NCBI RefSeq assembly: GCF_050436995.1
Contig: NC_134753.1
Coordinates: 12,028,001 to 12,092,000, forward strand
Source of the DNA: Anticarsia gemmatalis
Taxonomy: Eukaryota > Arthropoda > Insecta > Lepidoptera > Erebidae
Reading direction: 5' to 3'
DNA: 64,000 bases
This document shows, in pieces, positions 46,851-59,495 of the stretch (positions within the stretch are counted from its first letter, which is position 1; every line of letters starts with the position of its first letter). The translations under genes and the position numbers were made by a program. The notes under the pieces are model-generated. The model was not told where the DNA came from, did no database searches, and worked only from the letters and a program-made list of their open reading frames with translations.

Positions 46851-49800
46851 TTAGGGTGGGAGCTGACAGTGCGGAAAAACGCAGACGCAAGGCTACCTAT
46901 AGATGTGCGTTTAATTTGTGTTGGCTGTCGATATTGCAGCCTCGCCCTTACCCCGCAGTCCGGGGATTAGAGCCGGCCTTATTTTATCTTTTTTTTTCTT
47001 TTTTCCACCATGTAATAAGCCGAATTAAGCCGCGACAGGACGCCGTGCAACTATGGGGTGCTCTCAACCTATACAGGCTGTATGTATAAATGGTATTGTG
47101 TTAGATTATATTGTAACTGTGAACACCTTGTATTTATATTGGGATTACGAACACGCTGTATACAAAAAGTGAGGTTATATAAGCGTTATATACACGCTGT
47201 ATAATACTGTAACTTTTTCTTTGTTCTAGCTTTATTCGCAAGTACATTAGGGTCGCCATCCAGCCTAATCATTTTAGGTAGTATATTAGTTTATCCACGG
47301 AGCGAGTGCCATCAGACCCTCCCAACTCAAAGGTATAATAATATTCTATAGATTTGAGCAAGTTATTTCGGAAGACTTTGTACCAAATATTCCTCGTGTT
47401 ATTTTTAAAATGATTTAAAGATACAGGTTGTTTGATAAAAATGATCGTCATATTTTTTGTCTTATACTCAATACATTTTTAGTTGAAAAAAACCTTTTAA
47501 TAAAATCTTCCAATACAACTAAAGTCACCATGATCATTATCTTCGCTAATACAATTTAAAGTACAAAAGATCTCAATACAGGGTGCTGAATATACAGGGT
47601 GTTGTAACTACAGGACAATAGGTGGGTAAAACTCTTAATCCGTATCTCAATTAAGAGGAAGTTTTAAAGTAATTTATAGTGTTAATTAAACGGCCAGAGA
47701 GCGCTGCTAATGTTTCGCTAATTTGAGTTTACTAAGTTTTTAGTGATGGGAAAAGTGGTTATGATTAGTTTTTGCAACGGTTTTTTGTTTAACCGAGATA
47801 GTGATGTTAATAGTTTTATTCGGTATTTTGTTCTTTTTTCTTTTTGGTTAAGTTCAATGTTTGCTTTATTCAAATGGTTTTTAAATTGAGCTTGCATTTT
47901 TAGATTTCATTTTAAATTATGCCGTATTTTTACTGTTACTTTCAACTGCTTTATTTTTGCGAATAAAATGGACTTATTTCACATTTCAAAACACACTTAG
48001 CTCGTTTAAGTCCAGAATATAAGTTTTAGATGAAACTGAGTACGTTTCATACCAAGTTATATTTTCATATCTCGTTTTTGAAATACATAATAGAATTATT
48101 CAACAAATAAACCCAAATCAGTATCTAATCCTGCCTCTTCCACATCACCAAACATAAACTATCAAAGTATTATATCGCAATAAATACAAACCACAGGTGT
48201 TGTACAAAGTGACCGTAGTGAACTTCTTACAGATAATCCCGGCTTACCACAGACTAATAACGCTTGATAAATTGCACCCACTTCACAGAGCCCGTAAATT
48301 TAGGCTTTAAGTTCTTATTTATTATGAAAAATAAGCATTCTTTTCTAACTTAATTACATGTTTCGGTGCTTTTAATGAGTCAGTTTAGGGTAGATTATGA
48401 TTTTAGGTGTAATTAATTTGATACTGTACTTTTTATGTGACATTATTACCTAGAAATTGTGTAGTGATCATGAACTTTAAGGGTATAAGTTGTCCTTTAA
48501 ATATGTACCATATCATCATTATGATAAAATAACAATTTGAGAAAAATAGTAAGTGAGTTTTAAAAAAATCAGTGCCTGGTATACTAGTTTCTTCTTTTGC
48601 TACGCCTAAACACCTCTTCACAATGTCTTATAATACAAGAGCATTAATTTCATTATTATTTTATGTATATTTTAACCCAAAAAAATACAATTACATATTT
48701 TTACATAAAACGAGGTAACACCGAAAAAAACAAATCGTTATAACTTTCCACATAATTTCACATCCCTAATCCGAAAAATCGTTCGATCCAATGATAAGCT
48801 TAGAAACAAAAATATGTCCGGTTATTTATTTAGGTGATATATCACATGATTGGAAAACAAGTAAACAACGCTATCCGTCCGCGTGGACGGTATATATCAT
48901 TCATATATATCGATGTATATAAATATATCACGAATCGAATCGTGAGTTCGTTTTGTTTTGTGGTCACGGTACATATGTTTGTTGATACCGATTTCTAACT
49001 AGATCAGAACTGAAACAGTTTTTAGTTATTGGTTTTTATCACAATAATAATAATGTGATTTCTCATTAAGAAGACGGTTAAATGATCATTTACGTTACGT
49101 TATAAGAGCCTGTTTGAATCAGTAAATATTTGAGCGATTCTCTACAGTCGGTAGCATCAAGCATTGAGAATTTGACACTTAAAATGTGATGTAAAAATAG
49201 TTTCTACAGCGCCCGTTAGCGGCGCTAATAAAATTTCATACAAAATACTCGATAGATAGCCGGTTGTCGATAGTCGATAATAGAGAGAATCGCGCTATTG
49301 CAGTGACTTACAATGCAACAATGATATGCTTAAAAGAAGTAAAGCCTTTTTAAAATTATACAAGTTACAAATCGTGACGATTGTTGTCATTTGATTTTTT
49401 TAATCAAACAAGCTAACCATTCACAAAAGCTTACCTAATACTTACTTGAAATAAATACGAACTGTGTAAGATTATTTAGTTCTTAACAGTTCAACTAACC
49501 AATAAAACCTAACATTTCAGCGACATTTCATTCCTAGCTTTACAGCCATCACACACGTCAAAGTACGCACACAGACAGACAACAAATTACATTACATATA
49601 ATATTGTTGATGCGTATTGGTATAGAAAAAGGCCGGTAATATTAGAGTGAGCGGCTTTCTGTGAACCGTGAAAGACGATGTAGTGATGTTAGCGATGGTT
49701 ACGATGTATCGATGTCGTTGTAACGATTATTATTATCGATATGGTGAAGTTAAATCGATTGTTTTTATAAACGTTCTTACGATTGCTGTGTTGTATTCTT

Positions 49801-49885
49801 TTATATAAAAGTAAGTAGATTTTTACAATATGTTGAACTACTTGCATATTTTGCTTCATTCACACATAAAAGTGCTAAGAAGCGT

Positions 49886-49945
49886 TCTCTGGTCTTTGTA
49901 ACCAATAGTATAAAAGAGTTTACTATTGGTTACAACGACCAGAGA
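49886..49945. repeat. 60-nt near-perfect hairpin
   Basis: The 25-base arm 49886-49910 pairs with 49921-49945 with one mismatch around a 10-base loop. The loop-proximal part is AACCAATAGTA, the same core as the ends of the 27897-28054 unit. It could be a collapsed MITE or a small-RNA precursor. Confidence 0.75.
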
Positions 49946-51599
49946 AAAGAGCTTTATGTGCTAAGATTTCTAATCCAAACTATCTTTTATATAGCAAAGA
50001 TCAGAAGACAACTTTTCTATGGCTATTCTCAAAGTTATATCACTACAGATCGACAAACTCTATATCCGCCATAATCCATCTCCTTCGTAACAACTTGCAA
50101 TCTTCTTCATTGCGATAAAAATAATTCGCCGGCGCAGATGTGTCGGACATCTTACTAAAATATATGATGAATAGTCGCACTTCCTAAATATAACATCTTG
50201 ACATTACAATATTCCTACAATAAATTGTGGATACCGAAAAAATACTTGGGTATAAGCAACTGGTTACTTGAAATATTTTTGTGTCCAGTTGGCATGTAAG
50301 AAAGAAGTAATGTAATAATTATTATGCATTTAAGTAGGCAATAGGTTCTATTTACTACTACCTATACTACAGAGACTGTTTACTACTGCTTAGTATTGGT
50401 TCCTTCATGAGTATAAGAAGCCTTCAAGAACTTAGTCCTTAGTTCTTAGATAATTTCAGACTGGCTAATAAAACTTTTACAAAAAGGGGAAATATCGTTT
50501 CTATTTATTCACTTTCAAAATATTCCATCTAAAGAATGAATAAACACGTCAATATTATTATAATCCCAAAAATTCACAATCGATTGAATCGTAAACATCG
50601 AATCGTAACAATCGATACGGAGCCGTCAATAGTGAAGCCACGAGGGGTGGAAGGGATAGATAAAAGGAAGGAATAAGGAGCGCATTATTTCGAGCAAGCC
50701 AGCAATCAGAGAGATATAATCTAAGACTCGTCATGTGTGATGAATGTACAATAATATCATGTACTCGCTGTAGCCCGCAGCGCGGCTTTCCGCTGGGAAT
50801 TTTACCATATAATGTTTGTCTATTTATTTTGTGTTGAAGAAACAATATTGTAGCCGTAATATAGTTCTCAAATTAGATAATGTTGTTGCTTTTACTTATT
50901 TCAATGTTACAACATTACTTTACCACAAAAATGAAATATAAGCTATGTTAAAATCAATACACATTATCTAATTCATCATTTTTATGCCTAAGATACTAAG
51001 TTTTACCTCAAGTAATCAATAATAATCTTAAAGCTATATTTTTCCATTTTACCAACTCTACGGAACCCGCTTGAGAAAATTGAGTTCGCTCTTCATTAGC
51101 CAACAACTTGCTAGACGGGATTTTGAAAAAAACTTTTTCATAAGGCGTTTAGGCCCGAGTCAAGTTTCCATCAACAAAATTAAGGTACTCTCTTAATATC
51201 AAAACTTTGTCTTAATGGATCTGGAATTTTATATTTATTACTCGCCAGCGATACTGAGTGCACGTTAAGTTATCAATTTGTGCCAAATGAGAGCACCTAC
51301 TTTGTTTGTAAATCGTGCTATAATGAGTTCACTTTCATACACTTTCTGTTTATGTGTTCCAACTTGTATCATTGTAAGTTCCAAAGTCTGGTATTGTTTC
51401 AAATAATGTGCTGGATTTTAATGTAAAATTATAGTGAGCCACTTAGTTACCTCGGTGAATTTATATTCAGTGTGGTAAACCAGTAAGTTAATAACTGAAA
51501 GACAAAGATTACTAAATCAACTTGTTTATTAAGTTAGAACAAAGACGTTCATAGCAAACGGTGAATTCAAATGGTAGAATTTATTTAAAAGAAGGGAAC

Positions 51600-52400
51600 G
51601 TGAAACATTTGCGTCGCGTCATTGACAGATTGAATGATTACGGGATGTTCCGCGGGACTGTCCGCCACTGATCACTGTTGACTTTTATTGAGTGCACCGT
51701 CACGCCGCCGCGCCGCACTCGCCCCACCGCCCCATTCAATTTAACACCAAATTGAACATACGCCACTTCCAATCGGAAACAATGTCTCAGTTTAAATACC
51801 ACTCATTTAACACTGAAATTATCTTGAGCGCGACAACCCACCCGTCGGCCATTAATTCACTGGCGCTCGCTGCACTTTACTTAAAAAAAACTCAAAAGAA
51901 TCAAACAGCATTAACCGCTTAAGTTTCGCCCCGGGCGTCGCATCGCAGAACTCACTTTTAGCTCATTAATTTTCATCTTTTCGCGTACAACCTAACATAA
52001 TTCACCCTTGAACGCTCCCATACTACGTGATAAGGGTACTTTTATACTGGGCAACAGAGGAGCGCTGGGTTTTTATTAAATCTCGCGTCAAGTCGCTCGA
52101 GTGTCGACTACTGATAGCGAAGCGCTGTTTATTTATAAAACAACGCTTTTTCCGCTCAAAGTGTTCCAGTTTTTTTTCATCCGTGTCGGTGGAGCCCGTA
52201 ATACGTATTGTTTTCTCCTTTTCAAATGTAGGGACGCGTTAAAAACGTCTCTGTTGTAACAAAGGGTAGGGCCCCGTGCTGTCGAGTCGCGCCCGGCGCC
52301 CACCGCCGCAGGAAGCATCGTCCCATTAACAGCGGACGTACCAAATGACTGGACATTATAAATCCTGAATTCTTTCATTCACGAGTGATTTATATACGCC
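51600..52400. promoter_or_regulatory. GC-balanced non-coding block
   Basis: Several GC-rich stretches (about 51695-51735, 52265-52315) lie in complex non-repetitive sequence. Short open frames exist but none has splice-bounded recognisable protein. It is a candidate regulatory block by composition only. Confidence 0.3.
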
Positions 52401-53259
52401 CTTAATTGTAATGTTACTTTTTTGTTTTAAGCGTTTAAACCGTCTGTGGAGGTAGCGAAAATTATGTGGACGCATATTAAGGTTGGCCATGTGTGTAAAT
52501 ATACATAGGAGCGGTGCGAGCAATTCCTTTCCGATAGAACCCATGTATCATGTGCGTACATATGGAAAAATATGCCGACAAGCAGACGCCCCGAATACAT
52601 TCCAGTTGTTTTTACCGGCGGTAATAATAATGAATCAATCAATCAATTGGCGCAACTCCGTCTTTGTAGTTCGCCGTGTGTCGGTACCTACGTATTCTTG
52701 TTACGGTCACTGAGTTCGGTACAAGTTTTTTAATCATACTTTTCGTGCGGTCTTGCGAACTTGTGTACGGAGTGAGACGTGTAGGTGTAATTTCCACGGG
52801 AACACGGCAAACACTGGAGATGATGCTTCATTTATGTTGCCAACTCGATCATAAATAAAATTAATCTTGTTGTTTTTATAGTTCGCATAAGCATTTTTGA
52901 GCACGACTTTAGTTGTTCTTTTGTGTTCAACTTGAATATTTTTCCTCATTTGATTGTAAAGTAACTTTGCACACTACATACCTATTTATTTAACGCTAAC
53001 TGCGTTAGTAGTAAACAACAGCGTACTTTCAAGATACGGATGTTCCATATCTATTAGATAAGCCATTTTCGTACTTAAAACAAAAAAGCTTTCATATAAA
53101 TGTAAAGCTTTGCAAAGAAGAAAATGCAATTACGAAGCTCTGAACTCGAGAGCAAAAAATTCAAAGCTCTCTAATTTAGTTATTTAAATTCGTCGAAAGT
53201 TAAAAAGCAGTGCGTTAGTAAAAGCAATATCATTGGGGAGTTAGGTCGATTATCGGGAC

Positions 53260-53560
53260 ACTACAGTCGGGTCGATGATTGGCTCCAAATATCAGGGGCT
53301 GAGATTCCGCTCCAAGTGCTCTTTATTCGGCGCACCGCAAGCTTTCTCTTGTTATTCTATGCAAATTACAGACCCCAGCCGAATGTAGACTAAACGGGCA
53401 TTTCGGAGATTCGAGTTTTTATGCAAACAGAGCTAAGTTATTCAAGTGCGCGCCTTTGCATGGAACTTGCATACAGAAATGGTTGAATGCGCTAACGTTT
53501 ATGCGCTTACCGGCGCGCCGCGACGCTCAGCGGCTTGTTCTGTATTTCCTGCCAACTCTA
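53260..53560. promoter_or_regulatory. Non-coding island with a POU octamer
   Basis: A repeat-free, GC-balanced stretch carries the octamer ATGCAAAT at 53359-53366 and further TGCAAA/TTGCAT half-motifs at about 53422 and 53455. It is a candidate neural enhancer inside the bru3 region; function is inferred. Confidence 0.3.
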
Positions 53561-56500
53561 CTCTGTATTTTTAACTAAGTGTCCCGGCTCTGGTTAATTT
53601 ATTTATCAATTAACTTTAACTGACTATCTACTTGTGGATTTCTGCGAGTGTTTAAATAAGATCAACATCTAAATGAGTTGTTGTTTTTGATTTCGAAAAG
53701 AATCTCGATTCGAGGGCCGGTTATACCTAAATGAAAAGTAAATATTTTCAAAGCCGTTCAAAGTTTTTAAAGAGCAAAAGAAATGAATAACGCTCTGCAT
53801 ATATTTGAAAATGAATTTAGAATGAATGGCGGGTTTTCTTAGTATCGCAATCATGTTTTAGTACTTACTTTGAATTCATGAAAACGATTTGCGAAAGTTT
53901 TTTGTATAGTGAAATGTCTTCTTAATATATTTTACAATTTATTTTATCTTTTACAATGTCGCAATATTTTTTAACATTTTGACTAGATTCGTTATAAAAT
54001 TGTAAGATTTTCATACGTGTTAATATACAACATGGGACTATTAGTGCCAGTACTCAATAAATATCTAGTTATTTTATTTTTATCTCAAAGTTAGGGCAAA
54101 TTTACAATATCTTTTAACCATTTTAAATGTTTTGCAATAAATAACGTATCTGAATCCACTTAATTGGATTCTAAAGTAATTAATTGTATGTGTTTAAAAC
54201 ATTAATGTATTGTAGAAGACCGGCGTAGCGAGTGGCGCCGCCTGGCGGGCGCGTAAACACTCTTACAAACATATTAAACGTTAATTCTGATATTGCAAGC
54301 ACCACACCTTATCTATCCACGTATAAGATTTACGACACAAACTAAAGCAATTTCGCGTCACAAATCGACAAAATTCGTTACTAATCCGCCGACCTAGAAC
54401 ATTATAAACATGTTGATAAGAATCAGAAATCTCATATACAACGTACGGTTGAGAGAACAAGTAAGGAATTAGCCGGTGTTCATACATAAAGTTCATACAT
54501 ACAAACATGTCTGAGTTATATTTTTGTAGTCGTTCTAACGTGTTGGCTGGCACTTTGCCAGAGCGAGACGGCGATAACTTACCTAGTGCCTTGATTAAAT
54601 CAGATAGGTCCTTTGAGTGGGGACAAACAAACGACTGGGGGTATAAAACTGGTTGATGATTCGCAAATACGCTGTGTTTTATTAGACGAGGATAAATCTC
54701 GCTTGATATATAACTGTGGGTACTTAATTTGGGGTTAGCTCACGTGGTTTATGGGTTGACTCGTAGGACGATGTGACGTCATCCTTCTCGTACTACGAGT
54801 TATTTTAAAGCCATTTTTCTACAACAAGACCGAGATATCACCTCGTGAGGTAGATCATAACGTAAGAAAGTACAAAAACTATGAATTATAAGTAAATGAT
54901 TACATAATTATATACTAATTTTCAACTGGCTAATTGTAGATTCGCCACATGAATCTGCGTTATAGTCGGAGAAATAGTGCTTAGGTTAATATGTCAAGCA
55001 GTTAGGATATCATAAAAAAATAGCTCGGTATTGCTTTTTATAAACGATTTAAGCCGCGATTTGTGATTGCATTTTCTAAATTAATTATATATGTAATACT
55101 AGATACATAAGAACCTATATTCAGCTTATACATGACTCACTCAAAGAACAATCAGTTCGACAAAGCCTCTTTGATACTCACATCATTTCGACATCAGTAT
55201 GATTCATACGCTGTAATACACTAACAAAGGGCCGGGAACTTTCCTATAATATTAAGTATCATAATAAAAAGTAATCACATATTTACGATCCATAACACTA
55301 AGCTATAAAGCCTCTGAACATCATATCTACTGCCTACCTTATTGAAATCAATACCTTTTTTGTTTATGGCACAATCGGGTTATTTTTTTGGAATTAGTAT
55401 TGGAATTTGGCGTTTTACTGTACCTATAATTAATTATAGATCAGAGAGTTGAGATGGGTTTTCTTTCATGGAAAAGGAAAGGTGTATTCTGCAATGCCGT
55501 TTTATAGAGTTTTACTATTTTTATTAGACTGTTAAGTTGAGCTTGAAACTTTTCAAAAGGGTCTTAGAAATCAAGTAGTTATAGGCAGCAAAATTTGGTA
55601 ATCAAGTCTTTGATTTATTTGAGAAATATAACACGCCATATTTTTTTTCGTAATATACCATGTGACAATGTTTTACCCAAAATATAATCCATTATTGCCA
55701 TACTGTCCTTTTCTGGGATAATTCTGGAGTATAATGTTGTCTAAGGCCTTAATTCCAATAAGTACGAGCTACCAATAACTCTACGCTCAAAATCTGAAAG
55801 TTCAAAATCTAAAGACTGTTAAAAATATTTTCGAATTAATTATCTCATACTACTTCCCTACAAATTACGCCTTCCCAGTTGCATTTCAAGATATAAATAC
55901 ATTACTTATACAAAATAATTCGCATTTTAATGTACGTAAGAGTCCGCCATAGATTGGCTAGCACTAACGAGTGAATAATTACACAATGATCCCTATTACA
56001 AATGCAAAAATGAGGAGCCCGATGCATACATAATGCCGCCTTGGGACTTGGTCTGAGTTACAAGGGAGTTTACTATTTGGGTTTCAAAAATATGAGTATA
56101 CGTGACTGCGTGGTTATGGTGTTAATTAATCGATTTGTCAGGTTAAGCAACTTTCTCGCGGTCGAGATTTAGATGGGTGACCGTTTGCGATCAAAACGTT
56201 CTTTCTTTAGGTAACCAAAGTATAGAGGAAGCCTATCTACCTACCTACGACCTACTTAGGAAGGTTATCCTCAACATTATGCTTATGTGTCTGCTTGCAT
56301 ACAATTCACATGTCGATTTATTTTAGAACTTATAATTTCATGCGTATATTGCGTATGTACCTGTTTACAGAGGGAACACATCTCTTAGTCACCAATAGTA
56401 ATATAAACATTAAACATCCTGACTGATAAAAGTATGAACTACCTATGAAACTTAACACTACTATAAATTAAGCATTTAATTCAAATAATCCAATAATAAA

Positions 56501-56984
56501 ATATATCAAAAAACCAATAACGTGGCATACTAATAAAGTGCGATCTATTTGAGCGCACCGTGCACTTTCTGTTAATATTTCTAACCTTGGTTCTCAAGTC
56601 GGTCGAGTTATTCTGCTCCATCGAGTCGCAGAGTAGTTTAGAGAAAGGTAAGATGTAGAGGGTGTTCTTGGCTGCTGTGCCAATACTATCCTGCATCGCA
56701 CTTAGCTGGTTTAGTGGTGTTTTACTTTGTATTTCTACAGGTATTTTAGAATAAATTTGTTTTATGCTGATGTTTTTTGAGTTGGTAAAGAAAATGTGTG
56801 AAAGAGGAGTTTTTTTAATCGTTAGTTATAATAATCTGATGAAAAACAACTGTAAATAAGATTTTTTTTAAACGTACTGAACGTAAGCATAGATTTTAGT
56901 GTTTATTTTTTCGAAAATTTAAAGTTGCAATTGATTTTTTTCTATGGCTAGATTATTCGATGTTTCATTTTCCCCTGAAAATCG

Positions 56985-57030
56985 AGCGAAGAGGCCTTTG
57001 TCCAGCAGTGGGATACAGAAAGAGCCGAAT
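56985..57030 (-). repeat. Fragment of the 'cccactgctggg' repeat
   Basis: 'gaagaggcctttgtccagcagtgggata' is the reverse complement of the 5' part of the family at 12657. Confidence 0.5.
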
Positions 57031-57933
57031 AAAAAAACCCTGTTAATTTCATGATCATTTACTCAAGCAAAATAAAGGCGTGATCAAATAATTATCATTT
57101 AGTTAATAGTATGATACAAAATATTTATTAACCAACGTGAAACTTTATAATATTAGCCCCAAACGACAAAAGCAAACACATTACCCATTCACAATTAAAT
57201 TGCCTTAAGCCTAGGCTAATGTAAACCTAATCTCTATTTTCTATTAGTACCCTAGTAACTTGCACCACGCGATCAGCTGGCGGAGGCCGGCAAACATCCC
57301 GTCGGTAATGACTGGACAAACAGTGATCTGCATACGCCTCGCCTCAGTCCTGAGGCCTGCACTTTCAACGAATTTATTAGCCCAACGAGAGAGGAATACC
57401 ATTACCGCATTTTTAACGAAGCCTTTTAGATAAGATCCGGTTTTTTCTGGTTTTTCAGGTCAGTTTACTTAGTAATATGTTTGGAAATGGATATGAGGTT
57501 CTCTGAATGGATGTAGCTAAAATCATCAGCGGAAATCAAAGCGTTTTCCTGCTAGATTACTATTAAAATTAGTACAAGACTTGTGCTAATTAGCAATCTA
57601 GTTAAAATTTGGTTTTATTGGCAAAATCGTAGTAGTAATCAATACCCAATAAGTATAGGTACAGAAATATATCAAGTATGCCAGGTTCCTTTCCAATTCT
57701 TTATTACTGTATTACTTGATCTATACAGCGCCGCTCGCGTTTTTAAAAAGCCTTTGTATGACACCAGATACCTATACAATAAATAATTCAGAGGTTTACT
57801 CGAAAAGCATAACAATGAAAGATAGATTTTATTATCAATGTTCATTTTGAAAGAGTAGAAATCCATTTTGCCATTGCAAATTACCAGAAATCATATATCA
57901 TATTTTTCAAAATCAAAGCCGTACGTTCTCTTA

Positions 57934-57952
57934 TCTCTCTCTCTCTCTCTCT
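57934..57952 (+). repeat. (CT)n microsatellite
   Basis: About nine CT dinucleotides in a row. Confidence 0.9.
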
Positions 57953-59450
57953 TATAAAGGCTATGTATAGCTGGAGGCTGTATGGATGTCTCCGGAACTG
58001 TAATCAGGCTCCCTCAGTACATGCTAACTTGAACTGACTCGCGGAATTTATTCCGTCGGCTTTACACAAACCCTATCTTATTCATAAAAATATATATTAT
58101 GAAGTTATGAAAGGCTTATAAAGAGTTTTGTTTCTTTCACTCCTTAACGAAATGAAAGAGAGAAAACATATTATAGTAGTTTTTTAACTAAAATAGGTTT
58201 ATAGTGTGTTTATTAATTAGAGGGTTGGTATTTGTGTATTGATCTTATTATTCTTTATATTACTCGTTTCATACTTTTCCCAATAACATTGCGTAAGAAT
58301 TTAGTCAATACCACTGATATTATTAACGGTTCATGTGCTATTTTTAAAGGCTGAAAATATGTTATTAACAGTTTACGTTTGAAAAGGAATACTTATTCAA
58401 AAATAATTGAGAATACCTACATAAAAATAACTAAAGTGTATTTAAACTTAAACAGCGCCAACGTGAAATCTTTATTATTGTTTTTCATGTATTTTAGGTT
58501 CGATTTGAATGTATGCGATTAATTTTGATCCACAGGTAGCTTCTTAAAGGTTGCCTGTATTTTTCATAGTTCATTTATAAATATACTCAGTTTCTTGCGA
58601 TACAAGCCCTGGCTTCATAACTTCTTACCGCGCGGATGAAGTCGCAAGCTGGAACTAGTAAGCTATAATACAAATACAACCACAAAATGTAATCCTAACC
58701 GCGTATCCACAGTTTAAATACACAAGACCTTGCGGCATAACGAACAAACTTCAGCGCTCAATAAACTATGCATTTATGTATTCGCTTAATTATCGTACGT
58801 CTCGCGGGACTCACTGCGAGATAGATGAGAGGGAAAGAGACAGAATATTGATAATTGGGGTATATACATTTTAATATCGTAGTAAATAAATTCTAGTAGT
58901 CATTTTAATTTAGTGACGTTACATGAATAAAAACGGTTGGCGTGTTTCGCAAATTAGAGTTATACTAGCAGACTTCAAGTCTTTTATTTTGTTTTGAAAC
59001 CCCGTCGAAATCGTATTAGGAGTTCACGGTTCACACTTTTTTAACGCAAATGTATGAAATAAGTCAGTATAAAGTTCTAAACAGATGTGACCAACTTGTA
59101 AAACGTACGTAATGTGTGGTCGAAAAATAATTTTAATTTAACTCTCCGAGTGACACTACAACAATCACAAAGAATCGGTTGTAAAAATACTTTTCTTGTT
59201 CAATAGTTCGCAACTCCCTCTATACGAGGAAATATTACAATCTATTCTAAAAGTAATACTACAGAATATATCCAATTATTTACTCAATTATATAACCTCT
59301 TGGCACAGGATGAATGATAAGTCGTAGAGATAATGTTATGCGCGGCCGCCATCCCGCCTAATTAGCCTTTGTTACTTTATGTTAATAAACTTTACTATTT
59401 CCATATCAATCTCGAATGGAAGAAAAACACAGCTGGCGTGCTCTCACGAG

Positions 59451-59495
59451 TACAGCCGAGTATAAGCGAGTGAAGCCGAGTGTAGCCGTGTGTGT
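59451..59495 (+). repeat. 10-bp tandem repeat (AGCCGAGT-type)
   Basis: Four units in 10-base phase (tacagccgag, tataagcgag, tgaagccgag, tgtagccgtg) resemble the GCCGAG decamer at 22661. Confidence 0.6.

Noticed and set aside
46399..47089. Open frames around 46.4-47.1 kb
   Set aside because: Mostly inside the Harbinger-type MITE and running out into its flank.
52027..52242. 71-codon open frame
   Set aside because: No family resemblance or splice context; treated as part of a GC-balanced non-coding block.
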